From Prevotella sp. UBA2754 (GTDB lineage: Bacteria; Bacteroidota; Bacteroidia; Bacteroidales; Bacteroidaceae): a stretch of DNA of 27,294 bases. Location: positions 36,728 through 64,021 of the forward strand of contig DEJG01000024.1 in NCBI GenBank assembly GCA_002353295.1, read 5' to 3'. Under the pieces are notes generated by a model. That model was not told the DNA's origin and did not search any database. It saw only the letters and a program-made list of their open reading frames with translations. The position numbers and the translations under genes were made by a program. Shown here piece after piece: positions 15,883 to 24,135 of this stretch (the stretch's first letter is position 1; each line of letters opens with the position of its first letter).

Positions 15883-15926
15883 ATGAATCGACTTAAAAGG
15901 GAGAATGGCTTGACTTAAAAAGGATA
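15883..15926. repeat. Imperfect 22-bp tandem repeat (two units)
   Basis: Units 15883-15904 and 15905-15926 agree at about 17 of 22 positions, sharing AATG and GACTTAAAA. The spacing is two turns of the DNA helix, which would place both copies on one face. Confidence 0.6.
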
Positions 15927-15933
15927 TACACCA

Positions 15934-16008
15934 GAGGCAGACGGTTGGATGGCTTGGGGCAGACGGACAGACGACCCGAGGCATCTATCCGTCTGCCTCG
16001 GGCCGTCT
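15934..16008. repeat. GGCAGACGG inverted-repeat cluster with a 15-bp stem-loop
   Basis: AGACGACCCGAGGCA (15969-15983) pairs with TGCCTCGGGCCGTCT (15994-16008) with one A-C mismatch and a 10-nt loop. The right arm can instead pair with GAGGCAGACGG (15934-15944): CCGTCTGCCTC at 15989-15999 is its exact complement. Further GGCAGACGG copies lie at 15958-15966 and, inverted, 15816-15824. Possible roles are a REP-like element or a bidirectional terminator of the two convergent genes. Confidence 0.65.
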
Positions 16009-16119
16009 CAAAACGAATGGAATGCAATTTCACGAGGATTACACCGTACCTGTCTCCGTGTGCGCTAGTTATTCATAGCATATCACAATAAGTCATGGAA
16101 CGAGATTTTGCAACAAGTA

Positions 16120-18417
16120 TTACAACGGATCTACATCGTAGTAGATTTGGAGGGAATTATAGCGTTTGTCGGCTAGCATTTGGGACTGTGCCATCAGTAG
16201 ATACTCACGGACTTTTTTCATGTCGATGCCATTTTCCAACTTCAACACGAGTTTGCGGATATTCTGCGATTTCACCTTTGCCACAGAGGGCTTATCGGGA
16301 CCTAAGACACGCCCTGAGAACCACTGACGCAGGCGGGAGCCCATCTCAATACTGGCTGTATTGACCACATCATCGTAGCGATGTCTCAGATAGACATAAA
16401 CCAAATGATAGTAAGGAGGATAATGGAACGCCTGACGCTCGGCTATTAAGTCGCGGTAGAGGGCGAGATAGTCATTGCGCACTACCTGTTGGATGACAGG
16501 CACGTCCTTGCTCTTAGTCTGCAGGATGACAAGCCCACGCTTGCCCTTACGACCTGCACGCCCACTGACCTGTGCCATCATCATGAAAGCATGTTCGTAG
16601 GCACGGAAATCAGGATAGTTCAGCATGGAATCGGCATTGAGGATGCCCACCACACTGACTTTATCGAAGTCGAGTCCTTTGGAAATCATCTGCGTACCAA
16701 TCAGGATATTCGTTCGCCCTGCACCAAAGTCCATGATGATACGTTCGTAGGCATTACGAGTACGAGTAGTATCGAGATCCATACGGGCTACGCGAGCCTC
16801 AGGGAACACCTCACGCACCTGTTCTTCAATCTTTTCGGTACCAAAACCTCGTGTGCGCAATTCTGTAGAACCGCAACAGGGGCATTCCGTCGGTACCCGA
16901 TAGGTGAATCCACAATAGTGACAGGTCAGTTGGTTCATCTGCCGATGATAGGTCAGTGACACATCACAATGCTGGCAATGGGGTACCCATCCACATTGCT
17001 TGCACTCTATCAGCGGGGCAAAGCCACGACGGTTCTGAAACAGGATGGCCTGCTCGCCACGCTCCAAAGCCTCACGCACCTTATTTAATAATAAAGGAGA
17101 AAAAGGTCCTGCCATCATCTTGCGATGCTGCAAGTCGGCTATATCTACCACTTGTATCTCTGGCAGTTCAATACCTTGATAGCGTTCCTTCAACTCCACC
17201 AGCCCGTACTTTCCTGTTTTTGCGTTATGATAGCTCTCCAGCGAAGGTGTTGCAGTACCTAGAAGCACCTTGGGCTGTTGGCTGTTAGCTGTTGGCTGTT
17301 GGCATAGATGAGCCAGCATAATGGCAGCACTGCGTGCATGATAACGGGGCGCAGGGTCCTGTTGCTTATAACTGGTTTCATGTTCCTCATCAATGATGAC
17401 AAGTCCCAACCGCTGGAAAGGCAGAAAGACAGCCGAGCGAGCGCCTAATATCACGTCGTATGGATTTTTCGACAGTTGTTTCTGCCATATCTCCACACGT
17501 TCAGCATCGGAATATTTGGAGTGATAGATACCCAGACGATTCCCAAAGACACGCTGCAGACGTTGCATCATTTGAACAGTCAGGGCTATTTCAGGCAAGA
17601 GATAGAGCACCTGTTCCTTGCGCTCCAATGCCTGTTGTATCAGATGGATATATATCTCCGTCTTACCACTGCTGGTGACACCATGCAGCAGTGTGACGGG
17701 CTTCTTCATCATCGACATGAGAATCTGGTTATAGGCCGTCTGCTGGGCTTCATTGAGTTGCTTAATCAATTCTGGATGATATTCGCCCCCGTGGTTCAGC
17801 CTGCCCACCTCAATCTCGTAAGTCTCCAGCATACCACGCTTCTCCAACTGCTGAAGCGTAGTGGCTGAGGCATGACTTGCATTCAACAGTTCTTCACGAG
17901 TAATCTCCTCCGTTTCAATCTGCTGTCCAACCTCGATCTGGTCCCATCCTGAGAGTTCGAGATAAGTCGTAAAGGCTTCCAACTGCCTAGGTGCTCTGCC
18001 CAACATATTCAACGCCACATGCAGGGCTGTCTCGTTCCGATAGGCTGGGGTTAAGCGGATGTAAGTCTCCGTCTTGGGCCGATATCCGTCTTCTGCTTTC
18101 AGTCCTGCAGGAAGGGCAGCCTTATAGACATCGCCGATGGGCGACAGGTAATAATCAGCAATCCATTGCCACAGTTTCAACTGCTCGGAGGTGACGATAG
18201 GTACCTCGTCCATCAGTTGGCAGATTTCCTTGACCTCATAACCCTGCGGACGATCGTCGTGAAGACGTGCCACAATACCCAAATACGTTTTATTGCGCCC
18301 GAAAGGGACCAACACACGCATTCCTACCTGCACACTCGACTGAATGGCTACAGGCACCGCATAAGTAAAAGTTCCCTGTAATGGTAGTGGTAATATGAGG
18401 TCAGCGTAATTCATCAA
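16120..18417 (-). CDS. priA: Primosomal protein N' (replication restart helicase PriA)
   Basis: A 765-residue superfamily 2 DNA helicase that recognises abandoned replication forks and reloads the replisome. The N-terminal 3'-DNA-binding domain (about 1-105) is followed by a winged-helix region. The helicase core has Walker A GVTSSGKT (246-253) and Walker B DEEH (343-346). Eight zinc-binding cysteines (C472, C475, C481, C484, C499, C502, C512, C515) show exactly the E. coli PriA spacing. Residues 373-381 (QPTANSQQP) come from a heptanucleotide repeat between the DEEH and GTATPS motifs. The start could be either of the first two ATGs. It lies just after the terminator of the upstream porin gene, so it needs its own promoter. 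Confidence 0.95.
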   Translation of the reverse strand: MMNYADLILPLPLQGTFTYAVPVAIQSSVQVGMRVLVPFGRNKTYLGIVARLHDDRPQGYEVKEICQLMDEVPIVTSEQLKLWQWIADYYLSPIGDVYKAALPAGLKAEDGYRPKTETYIRLTPAYRNETALHVALNMLGRAPRQLEAFTTYLELSGWDQIEVGQQIETEEITREELLNASHASATTLQQLEKRGMLETYEIEVGRLNHGGEYHPELIKQLNEAQQTAYNQILMSMMKKPVTLLHGVTSSGKTEIYIHLIQQALERKEQVLYLLPEIALTVQMMQRLQRVFGNRLGIYHSKYSDAERVEIWQKQLSKNPYDVILGARSAVFLPFQRLGLVIIDEEHETSYKQQDPAPRYHARSAAIMLAHLCQQPTANSQQPKVLLGTATPSLESYHNAKTGKYGLVELKERYQGIELPEIQVVDIADLQHRKMMAGPFSPLLLNKVREALERGEQAILFQNRRGFAPLIECKQCGWVPHCQHCDVSLTYHRQMNQLTCHYCGFTYRVPTECPCCGSTELRTRGFGTEKIEEQVREVFPEARVARMDLDTTRTRNAYERIIMDFGAGRTNILIGTQMISKGLDFDKVSVVGILNADSMLNYPDFRAYEHAFMMMAQVSGRAGRKGKRGLVILQTKSKDVPVIQQVVRNDYLALYRDLIAERQAFHYPPYYHLVYVYLRHRYDDVVNTASIEMGSRLRQWFSGRVLGPDKPSVAKVKSQNIRKLVLKLENGIDMKKVREYLLMAQSQMLADKRYNSLQIYYDVDPL
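17273..17300. repeat. Heptanucleotide tandem repeat inside priA (4 units)
   Basis: GGCTGTT, GGCTGTT, AGCTGTT, GGCTGTT on the plus strand. It encodes TANSQQP in PriA. It is the same 7-bp period as the GTTGAGA family elsewhere in the window but a different unit sequence. Confidence 0.85.
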
Positions 18418-18433
18418 TAATCGTTTGGATACG

Positions 18434-18458
18434 AAAAAGCACTCCCAGTCAGGAGTGC
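18434..18458 (-). terminator. Intrinsic terminator after the porin-family gene
   Basis: Read on the minus strand, GCACTCC-TGACTG-GGAGTGC (18458-18439) is followed directly by TTTTT (18438-18434). It separates the porin-family gene from priA, which starts only 17 bp further on. Confidence 0.85.
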
Positions 18459-18482
18459 CTCTATACGTTTATAGGCTATTCT

Positions 18483-19097
18483 TTAGAAATAGTAACCCAA
18501 GCCTAACTGCCAGGAGTTAAACTTCATCTTGCCTGAGACCTCATCGCCATTCTCGTTAATGTAATTAACCTCGCCCGACTTGCTCAGCTGGAAGTTATAG
18601 TTGGCTGTAATCTGCAACTTGCTGAATACGGTTGCACCAATACCTATGTTACCACTGATATTACTGCTCTTCAGCGACCAACCTTTTACATCATTCAAAA
18701 TGGCATTGAATGTGTTGCTCTTATCACCGATATTGAAACCGAACTGAGGACCTGCGAAGGCAAAAACGTTCACAACACTACTGAGACCAAAGCCATAGCG
18801 CACATTGATGGGAATCTGTACCGACTGGAATTTCACTGTGGCATCAGCGTTCTTAATCTTAGCATTACGTTGGTCATAGAGTGCAGAAGCATCAAGGCTT
18901 AAACCAACAACAGGAAGCGTAAATTTCACTGTTGGACCTACAAAGAAGCCTGATTTATTGGAAACACCACCAGCAATATTATCAGCTGACAGGCTCGTCA
19001 AGTTAAGACCGCCCTTCAGACCAAACTTCACCTGAGCCTGAGATGGCGTTGCAAAAGCTATGCATGCAATGGCAATAATCGTCAGTATCTTTTTCAT
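18483..19097 (-). CDS. Porin-family outer-membrane beta-barrel protein
   Basis: A 204-residue protein with signal peptide MKKILTIIAIACIAFATPSQA. An eight-strand-like OmpA/OmpX-type barrel begins VKFGLKGGLNLTSLS and ends WQLGLGYYF, with terminal aromatic residue. This is the small outer-membrane barrel family common in Bacteroidetes (often called porin family); the function is not known. It forms its own unit: a strong promoter at 19126-19157 and a terminator 25 bp after the stop. It lies just downstream of gldN on the same strand, but no link to type IX secretion can be claimed. Confidence 0.8.
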   Translation of the reverse strand: MKKILTIIAIACIAFATPSQAQVKFGLKGGLNLTSLSADNIAGGVSNKSGFFVGPTVKFTLPVVGLSLDASALYDQRNAKIKNADATVKFQSVQIPINVRYGFGLSSVVNVFAFAGPQFGFNIGDKSNTFNAILNDVKGWSLKSSNISGNIGIGATVFSKLQITANYNFQLSKSGEVNYINENGDEVSGKMKFNSWQLGLGYYF

Positions 19098-19125
19098 AAT
19101 CTATCTTTATTTTATTATCCTGCTG

Positions 19126-19157
19126 CAAAGATAAACATTTTTTCTGAAATAAGCAAA
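19126..19157 (-). promoter_or_regulatory. Promoter of the porin-family gene
   Basis: On the minus strand TTTG (19157-19154), 20 nt, TATCTTTG (19133-19126). The predicted start is about 22 nt before the ATG. It lies in the gap after gldN. Confidence 0.8.
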
Positions 19158-19174
19158 CTTTCTTTTAACTTTTT

Positions 19175-20245
19175 TTAGTGTCGCTGACGGCGCACAGTGA
19201 TACGCGGTGAGGACGAAGAACCTCCATCTGACGAAGACTTGCTTCTCTTAGCCCTAGCCGAGCGACTGCGACTCCTGCTTTTTGAGCTCTTCTTCTTGGT
19301 CACCTTGTCGTTGTCTACTTGTATCTTAGCAATAGAGTCCAAAGAGTCGCGCTTAGCAGTATGTCCAAACATGCTGCGCTCGAAAACCTTTAATTCCTTC
19401 TCTATCTTGGCCTGCTCTTTCTTGGCAGCCTCATCAGCGTTGGCTGGATTGAAATCGCCAAACTGAGGACGGGCAGCGGTCTGACTCATCCGGTTACCAG
19501 CCTTGTATATCTTACCTTGATAGCTATTCATCGTAAAATAGTCTTCCAAAGTCATCATCGCTGCATCATTAAGACTGGAAGCAGCCACACTCTGTCGGCT
19601 CAGATAGGGTTCCAAATCAGTGTACTTCACCCAGAAAAGGGGATATTTAGCAGCCTCACCGCCGAAATCGTCCTCACGCATCATCACAGGACAAATCGCC
19701 ATCACTTTACGGCGGAACTGAGCATTAGCTTGATCGTAATAGGCAGACTCCTTCAGATAATACATCTTCACTTCGGCAGATGGGATGTCACTATTCTCGA
19801 CGCGCAATTTGTTATCACGTGTCTCGTAGAAAATATGATAGTTGTCAAGCAACGTCTTCATAGCCACTCTCGACGAGTCGCTGAACGACTCATTACCGTC
19901 CAGGCGATATTCATAGATGGGGATATAATTGTTAAGAGCCAACTTAAAGATATAGGTGAAGAGATTCATTTTCTTGTCGATGGGCTCAACAGGATAATAG
20001 AGTCCAGAGTTAGCTTCATCATTCAGATTAATCTCACGATAGAGATCGCGCCTCCAAACTACATCCTCTGGCATATCCAACGAGGTGGGATACATCAAAC
20101 GGGCACGCTGACTGAGTCCCTGATTCTGAGGGGTGGCTTGTTTAGCAGCCTTCTGCGCTTTTTGTTGCTGACGTCTTGCCTTTGGCTGTGCCATTGCTGA
20201 GCCAGCCACCAGCGCTATCATTAAAAAGAACAATACTCTTTTCAT
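19175..20245 (-). CDS. gldN: T9SS ring component GldN/PorN
   Basis: A 356-residue periplasmic protein that forms, with GldK/PorK, the large ring under the outer membrane in the type IX secretion system. The signal peptide is MKRVLFFLMIALVAGSAMA. The conserved body follows (about residues 50-300, with VWRRDLYREINLNDEANSGLYYPVEP). The last 40 residues are an Arg/Ser/Lys-rich low-complexity tail (SRSRSRSARAKRSKSSS) that does not look like the conserved fold. It is the last gene of porP-gldK-gldL-gldM-gldN; a 40-bp gap with heptanucleotide repeats separates it from gldM. Confidence 0.9.
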   Translation of the reverse strand: MKRVLFFLMIALVAGSAMAQPKARRQQQKAQKAAKQATPQNQGLSQRARLMYPTSLDMPEDVVWRRDLYREINLNDEANSGLYYPVEPIDKKMNLFTYIFKLALNNYIPIYEYRLDGNESFSDSSRVAMKTLLDNYHIFYETRDNKLRVENSDIPSAEVKMYYLKESAYYDQANAQFRRKVMAICPVMMREDDFGGEAAKYPLFWVKYTDLEPYLSRQSVAASSLNDAAMMTLEDYFTMNSYQGKIYKAGNRMSQTAARPQFGDFNPANADEAAKKEQAKIEKELKVFERSMFGHTAKRDSLDSIAKIQVDNDKVTKKKSSKSRSRSRSARAKRSKSSSDGGSSSSPRITVRRQRH

Positions 20246-20264
20246 ATCTTCTCAAAACTTATTA

Positions 20265-20285
20265 CTTTCAACTTTCAACTCTCAA
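20265..20285. repeat. Heptanucleotide tandem repeat between gldM and gldN (3 units)
   Basis: CTTTCAA, CTTTCAA, CTCTCAA on the plus strand, a variant of the AACTCTC family. It ends at the base before the gldM stop codon (20286-20288) and fills half of the gldM-gldN gap. Confidence 0.75.
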
Positions 20286-21848
20286 CTATTTTACAATGAT
20301 TTCCATAGAAGCGTTCAACTTGCGTGCCGTACCGTCAGGACCAGTGGCAGTGACTCTCGATATGTAGAATCGGCGGTTGCGCTGCAACTTCCGGAAAGTC
20401 TCTTTTTGACGGGCAGAGAAACGGGCACCATCACTCACCATTGGAACGGCATTACCCATATTATCGAAGAATACCGTCTCAAAGCTCTGTACATGGAACG
20501 GGACATCCAAAATACCATCATCAATGGCCGCACCGATGCCATCGGATGCTGTCAACTGAGCCTTCGACAAACCACCACCCTTAAAGCGGTCTGCTCCTCC
20601 ATCAGCCTGAACGACAATATACGGTGTAGGATCGGGCAGTCGGCGCACGCGGAAGGTATACGTTCCCATTTGCTGAGCACGCCCGGTATTAGTGGAAGTC
20701 ACAGTAATGGTAACATTCTGGCCTGGTGTAGAAGGACGTGCAATATATTTTCCAGGACCAACTGGTTGTAATGTACCTCCACTCATCGAAGCTTGTATCT
20801 TGGTTACAGGTACGCCTGGTACACTGATACTCAGCGGATTGTTATAGCCAGCATAGAGCACATTCATCAAGTCGGCACTCACCGTTGCTGAGGGGTCAAC
20901 CACACTATATTTCTGCGAGAAATCTCGTTTGATGAAATCACCATTACCATTCAGTACCTGAATATAACCTTCCAGTGTGAAATCACCTGTTCTGCCAGCT
21001 ATCGTCTCATATAGCCCGTCGGGCAGATTCATTTCCTTGCCACCAATGAATATTTGAGGTACTTGCGTGGTATCCACTGCTGCCATGACGATACGAGCTG
21101 AGAATTTATCGCCACGGACCACCGTCTGGGCATTAGGTATCACAAAAGCATTCAAGGCATTCACACGAATATCCTTCACATCGATGTTTGACACCAGCGT
21201 ATGCAGCACGGCACCTTCAGCATAGCGAACATCGTTCTGCAGTTTACTCAACAAAGTGACAGCAGCTGCCACTGGCATATCTTCGAACAGATATTCCTGC
21301 CAATTCTTACCTAAGGCCTTTGCAGTGCGTGAAGGCTCTGTAGACAGACTGGTTGCGATAGACTTGCGCTGAGTTTCGTCAGTCACCATCATCAGAATGC
21401 GCTCACGGAATCGGTTGACAGCCTGACAGAGTTCTTTTCCCCTACCACGACCAGGAGCCAACATAACCTGTGTAGCAGCCTCTAAGTCTTCTTTATTACG
21501 GATATCATTGATATCGCCGTCGTCGCCATCAGCTTCTTTCACAATAGCCAGTTTCAGGTCTGCCGCCAACTGATAAAGTGAATCACTCATCTGGCGAACC
21601 TGCTGAGCCTGATCGAACCATTGTTTCACCTTCTGAGGATTCTTCTTCACCTGTTCGGCGAAATCGTCATAGATAGCCTGATTCTCCATCGTAGCATTGT
21701 TGGTGGTGCGATTCAGACTTTCCTCCACGACGGAGAAGCCATTGAGCACCTCTGTAGAGACATTCAATGCCAGCATTGCCATCAAGACGACATACATCAG
21801 ATTAATCATCTTTTGGCGAGGAGATACTGGGCGTTTCTTGATTGCCAT
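20286..21848 (-). CDS. gldM: T9SS motor protein GldM/PorM
   Basis: A 520-residue inner-membrane protein with a single N-terminal transmembrane helix (about residues 15-35, MINLMYVVLMAMLALNVSTE) and a long periplasmic part of four domains. It partners GldL to form the proton-driven rotary motor that energises type IX secretion, and it contacts the GldK/GldN ring at its C-terminus. The N-terminal motif SPRQKMINLMY and the overall length are typical. It starts 2 bp after gldL and is followed by gldN. Confidence 0.94.
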   Translation of the reverse strand: MAIKKRPVSPRQKMINLMYVVLMAMLALNVSTEVLNGFSVVEESLNRTTNNATMENQAIYDDFAEQVKKNPQKVKQWFDQAQQVRQMSDSLYQLAADLKLAIVKEADGDDGDINDIRNKEDLEAATQVMLAPGRGRGKELCQAVNRFRERILMMVTDETQRKSIATSLSTEPSRTAKALGKNWQEYLFEDMPVAAAVTLLSKLQNDVRYAEGAVLHTLVSNIDVKDIRVNALNAFVIPNAQTVVRGDKFSARIVMAAVDTTQVPQIFIGGKEMNLPDGLYETIAGRTGDFTLEGYIQVLNGNGDFIKRDFSQKYSVVDPSATVSADLMNVLYAGYNNPLSISVPGVPVTKIQASMSGGTLQPVGPGKYIARPSTPGQNVTITVTSTNTGRAQQMGTYTFRVRRLPDPTPYIVVQADGGADRFKGGGLSKAQLTASDGIGAAIDDGILDVPFHVQSFETVFFDNMGNAVPMVSDGARFSARQKETFRKLQRNRRFYISRVTATGPDGTARKLNASMEIIVK

Positions 21849-21850
21849 GC

Positions 21851-22660
21851 TTATTGCTTGTTTATAGTCTGTACTGACATCGCCTCAATCATACGGGCAT
21901 AAATAGCGTTCAGTTCTGCTATCTGACGGGCCATGTGGCGTGTCTGTTCATTAATCTCGTCAATAGTACCCATCTGTGAGCTGGCACTCTTCAATTGCAT
22001 CTCATAAACACGGCTGATACCTGTCAACGTACGATTCAGATTCTCCATTTCTTCAGAATCTGCCGTGAGACGTTTGCTCTGCTCACTCACTTTCTTGAGT
22101 ACTTCTGTTAATTCATTCAACTCATCAATATAGTTGCCTGTTGCTTCTACAACCTCTGCGCTTGGACCGCCAGCTGTTGATGTACCGCCACCGATGATAA
22201 CGGTTCCTCCTGCTGCGCCACCGCCGTCACCTACAATGGCAGGACCTCCATTGTTTACAACGGCTGAGCCATTTCCTATGATGGAAGCACCTCCACCTCC
22301 TACGACAGCAGGGCCTCCACCTCCTACGACAGCTGGACCACCACTTACAACGATAGGAGTTTCACTTGCCACAGCCACCTCTTCGCCATTGACTACAGGA
22401 TGGATATCCAAATCCATACCATCAGCAGTCTTGTCAAAAGGACGGTCGAAAGCTGAAAGGAAGAACACGACCACCTCTGTGCCCATTCCTAAGAACAGGA
22501 AAAAATTTGCACCTGGCAGGTGGGTCAACTTAAACAGCGTACCTAAAATTACGATAGAGGCACCCCAGCTGTAGGCATAGTTCAGGAATGTCTGGCCAGG
22601 CACACTGTCCATCCATTTCTGCAACTTATAAACGAAATTTAGTTTACTATATACTGTCAT
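21851..22660 (-). CDS. gldL: T9SS motor protein GldL/PorL
   Basis: A 269-residue inner-membrane protein with two transmembrane helices (about 28-47 and 52-70) and a cytoplasmic C-terminal part. The charged intramembrane residues of the motor are present: K44 and H47 in TLFKLTH, and the key glutamate E62 in GMGTEVVVFF. Residues about 106-165 are a glycine-rich low-complexity stretch (GGPAVVGGGGPAVVGGGG and variants) between the membrane part and a predicted helical segment (about 172-260). The ATG overlaps the gldK stop (ATGA), so translation is coupled. Its neighbours gldM and gldK fix the identity. Confidence 0.93.
   Translation of the reverse strand: MTVYSKLNFVYKLQKWMDSVPGQTFLNYAYSWGASIVILGTLFKLTHLPGANFFLFLGMGTEVVVFFLSAFDRPFDKTADGMDLDIHPVVNGEEVAVASETPIVVSGGPAVVGGGGPAVVGGGGASIIGNGSAVVNNGGPAIVGDGGGAAGGTVIIGGGTSTAGGPSAEVVEATGNYIDELNELTEVLKKVSEQSKRLTADSEEMENLNRTLTGISRVYEMQLKSASSQMGTIDEINEQTRHMARQIAELNAIYARMIEAMSVQTINKQ
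22166..22345 (-). repeat. Glycine-rich repeat region within gldL
   Basis: Encodes about 60 residues made of GGPAVVGGG-like units of roughly 9 residues (GGPAVV, GPAVV, ASIIGNG, SAVVNNG, GPAIVGDG). The DNA units are near-identical around 22290-22345, which suggests recent duplication. Confidence 0.75.
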
Positions 22661-24114
22661 TTCTTGCTACGTTTTGATTTCTTATTCTTGACCTTGTCTG
22701 TAGTAGTATTCGCCATGCTGCGCACACATCGGAATCCGATGTAACTGCGTGGCTGATTCTGATATTCAAAAGTACGCCATGCCGAACGGATATACGACTC
22801 CGGGTCTTTCCAAGAACCACCGCGCACACTCTTTTTCTTCAGGCGATATGGATCTTCAATAGCAGCATTGTATTTCAGCTGTGGATTGATATCATTCATT
22901 GACTCCACTCCAGCTTCAGTATAAATTGTACTGGTCCATTCGGCTACATTTCCTGCCATATCATACAGTCCGTTGGTATTGGAGGCATAGATGCCTACCC
23001 TACTGGTAATCAAGTTACCGTCCTTGGTATAGTTGCCTTTATCGGGCTTAAAGTTGGCATAGAAACAACCATTACCAGAAGCTACGTCCTCATTTTCCCA
23101 AGGGAACTCGTTCTGGTCCCTACCACGTGCAGCATATTCCCATTCTGCCTCTGTCGGCAGGCGATAGCGTTGCACATAGCGCGCTGCAGCTCCCAAGCCT
23201 TTCAACAGATATTCCGTACGCCATGCACAGAAGGCATTAGCCTGTTCCCAAGTGACACCCACTACTGGATAGTCATTATAGGAAGCACTGCTGAAATAAT
23301 AGCGCATATAACCTTCGTTCTCTGCATTGGGGAAGTCATTGACCCAGCAGGTAGTGTCAGGATAGACATTCACGATATACGTATTCAGGAAATCCCAGGG
23401 TCCCGTGTACTGGCGGTTAATGGTCTGACGGACAATACGTCCCTCGTCATCAATATAGGCAGTATCCTTGGAAATCCATATCTGTTCATTGGCATTGGCA
23501 CGCAAATCGGTATTGAGCACCCGTTCGTTGGGATCAATACGATATTTACGCTTAGCAGCTTCCGTATAATCATACACTTCATAGCGATAGTTCAACTGGC
23601 GCCAGTCAATCATTTTTTCGCCCGTAACAGGATTGTAGGTGTACAGACTCTCGAAAGCACGCTGCTCATCCTCGTTAGGTTTACGCGGCAACGCTTTCTT
23701 CCAGTTCAAGTGTGGAGTGACGGGTTCGCCATACTTATCCTCCTCAATTTTATAACTCTCATCGCCACCATAATTGGGGTCAGCGAGGCGCTCACGAAGG
23801 ATAGAGTCGCGAACATAGTTAACAAACTGGCGATACATGGAGTTCGTAACCTCATGCTCGTCCATCCAGAAACTCTCCACGGAGATGTCACGAACAGGCA
23901 TGGGTTTACCCCACAGACTGTCTGGCTGTTCGATTCCCATCTTCACGTGTCCACGTTTAATCATCGTCATACCATAGGGTGTTGGCTCTGTGAACGCACG
24001 TCCACTTGCACCTGTCACCTCTCCGCCTTTCGACGAAGCAAGTCTAGAGCCAAAACAGCCAGAAAGCATGACTGCGGCACAAATGCAACCTAATATACTA
24101 ATGAACTTCTTCAT
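22657..24114 (-). CDS. gldK: T9SS lipoprotein GldK/PorK
   Basis: A 485-residue outer-membrane lipoprotein that forms the periplasmic ring of the type IX secretion system with GldN/PorN. The lipobox LSGC places the lipidated cysteine at residue 20. A formylglycine-generating-enzyme/sulfatase-modifying (FGE) fold follows (about 50-470), with PVVGVTWEQANAFCAW, RLPTEAEWEYAARG and YDMAGNVAEWTS, and RGGSW near the C-terminus. The basic tail ends KNKKSKRSKK. Its stop overlaps the gldL start by four bases, and it lies 21 bp after porP. Confidence 0.94.
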   Translation of the reverse strand: MKKFISILGCICAAVMLSGCFGSRLASSKGGEVTGASGRAFTEPTPYGMTMIKRGHVKMGIEQPDSLWGKPMPVRDISVESFWMDEHEVTNSMYRQFVNYVRDSILRERLADPNYGGDESYKIEEDKYGEPVTPHLNWKKALPRKPNEDEQRAFESLYTYNPVTGEKMIDWRQLNYRYEVYDYTEAAKRKYRIDPNERVLNTDLRANANEQIWISKDTAYIDDEGRIVRQTINRQYTGPWDFLNTYIVNVYPDTTCWVNDFPNAENEGYMRYYFSSASYNDYPVVGVTWEQANAFCAWRTEYLLKGLGAAARYVQRYRLPTEAEWEYAARGRDQNEFPWENEDVASGNGCFYANFKPDKGNYTKDGNLITSRVGIYASNTNGLYDMAGNVAEWTSTIYTEAGVESMNDINPQLKYNAAIEDPYRLKKKSVRGGSWKDPESYIRSAWRTFEYQNQPRSYIGFRCVRSMANTTTDKVKNKKSKRSKK

Positions 24115-24135
24115 ATATTTTTATTTTTCAATTCT

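Larger units (their letters stand above)
15787..16119. other. Repeat-rich 333-bp gap between the convergent FadL-type gene and priA
   Basis: I see no credible gene here. The stretch holds a 22-bp imperfect tandem repeat (15883-15926), four copies of GGCAGACGG in mixed orientation (15816-15997) and a 15-bp stem-loop (15969-16008). No T-run follows that stem on either strand. The last 110 bp before priA show no further structure I can name. Confidence 0.6.

Noticed and set aside
16095..16364. 89-residue plus-strand frame near the end of priA
   Set aside because: It overlaps the conserved priA C-terminus and has no recognisable start context.
22134..22574. 146-residue proline-rich plus-strand frame
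   Set aside because: It is the complement of the glycine-rich part of gldL, which explains its composition.
23170..24093. 307-residue plus-strand frame
   Set aside because: It is antisense to gldK; no family features and no promoter.
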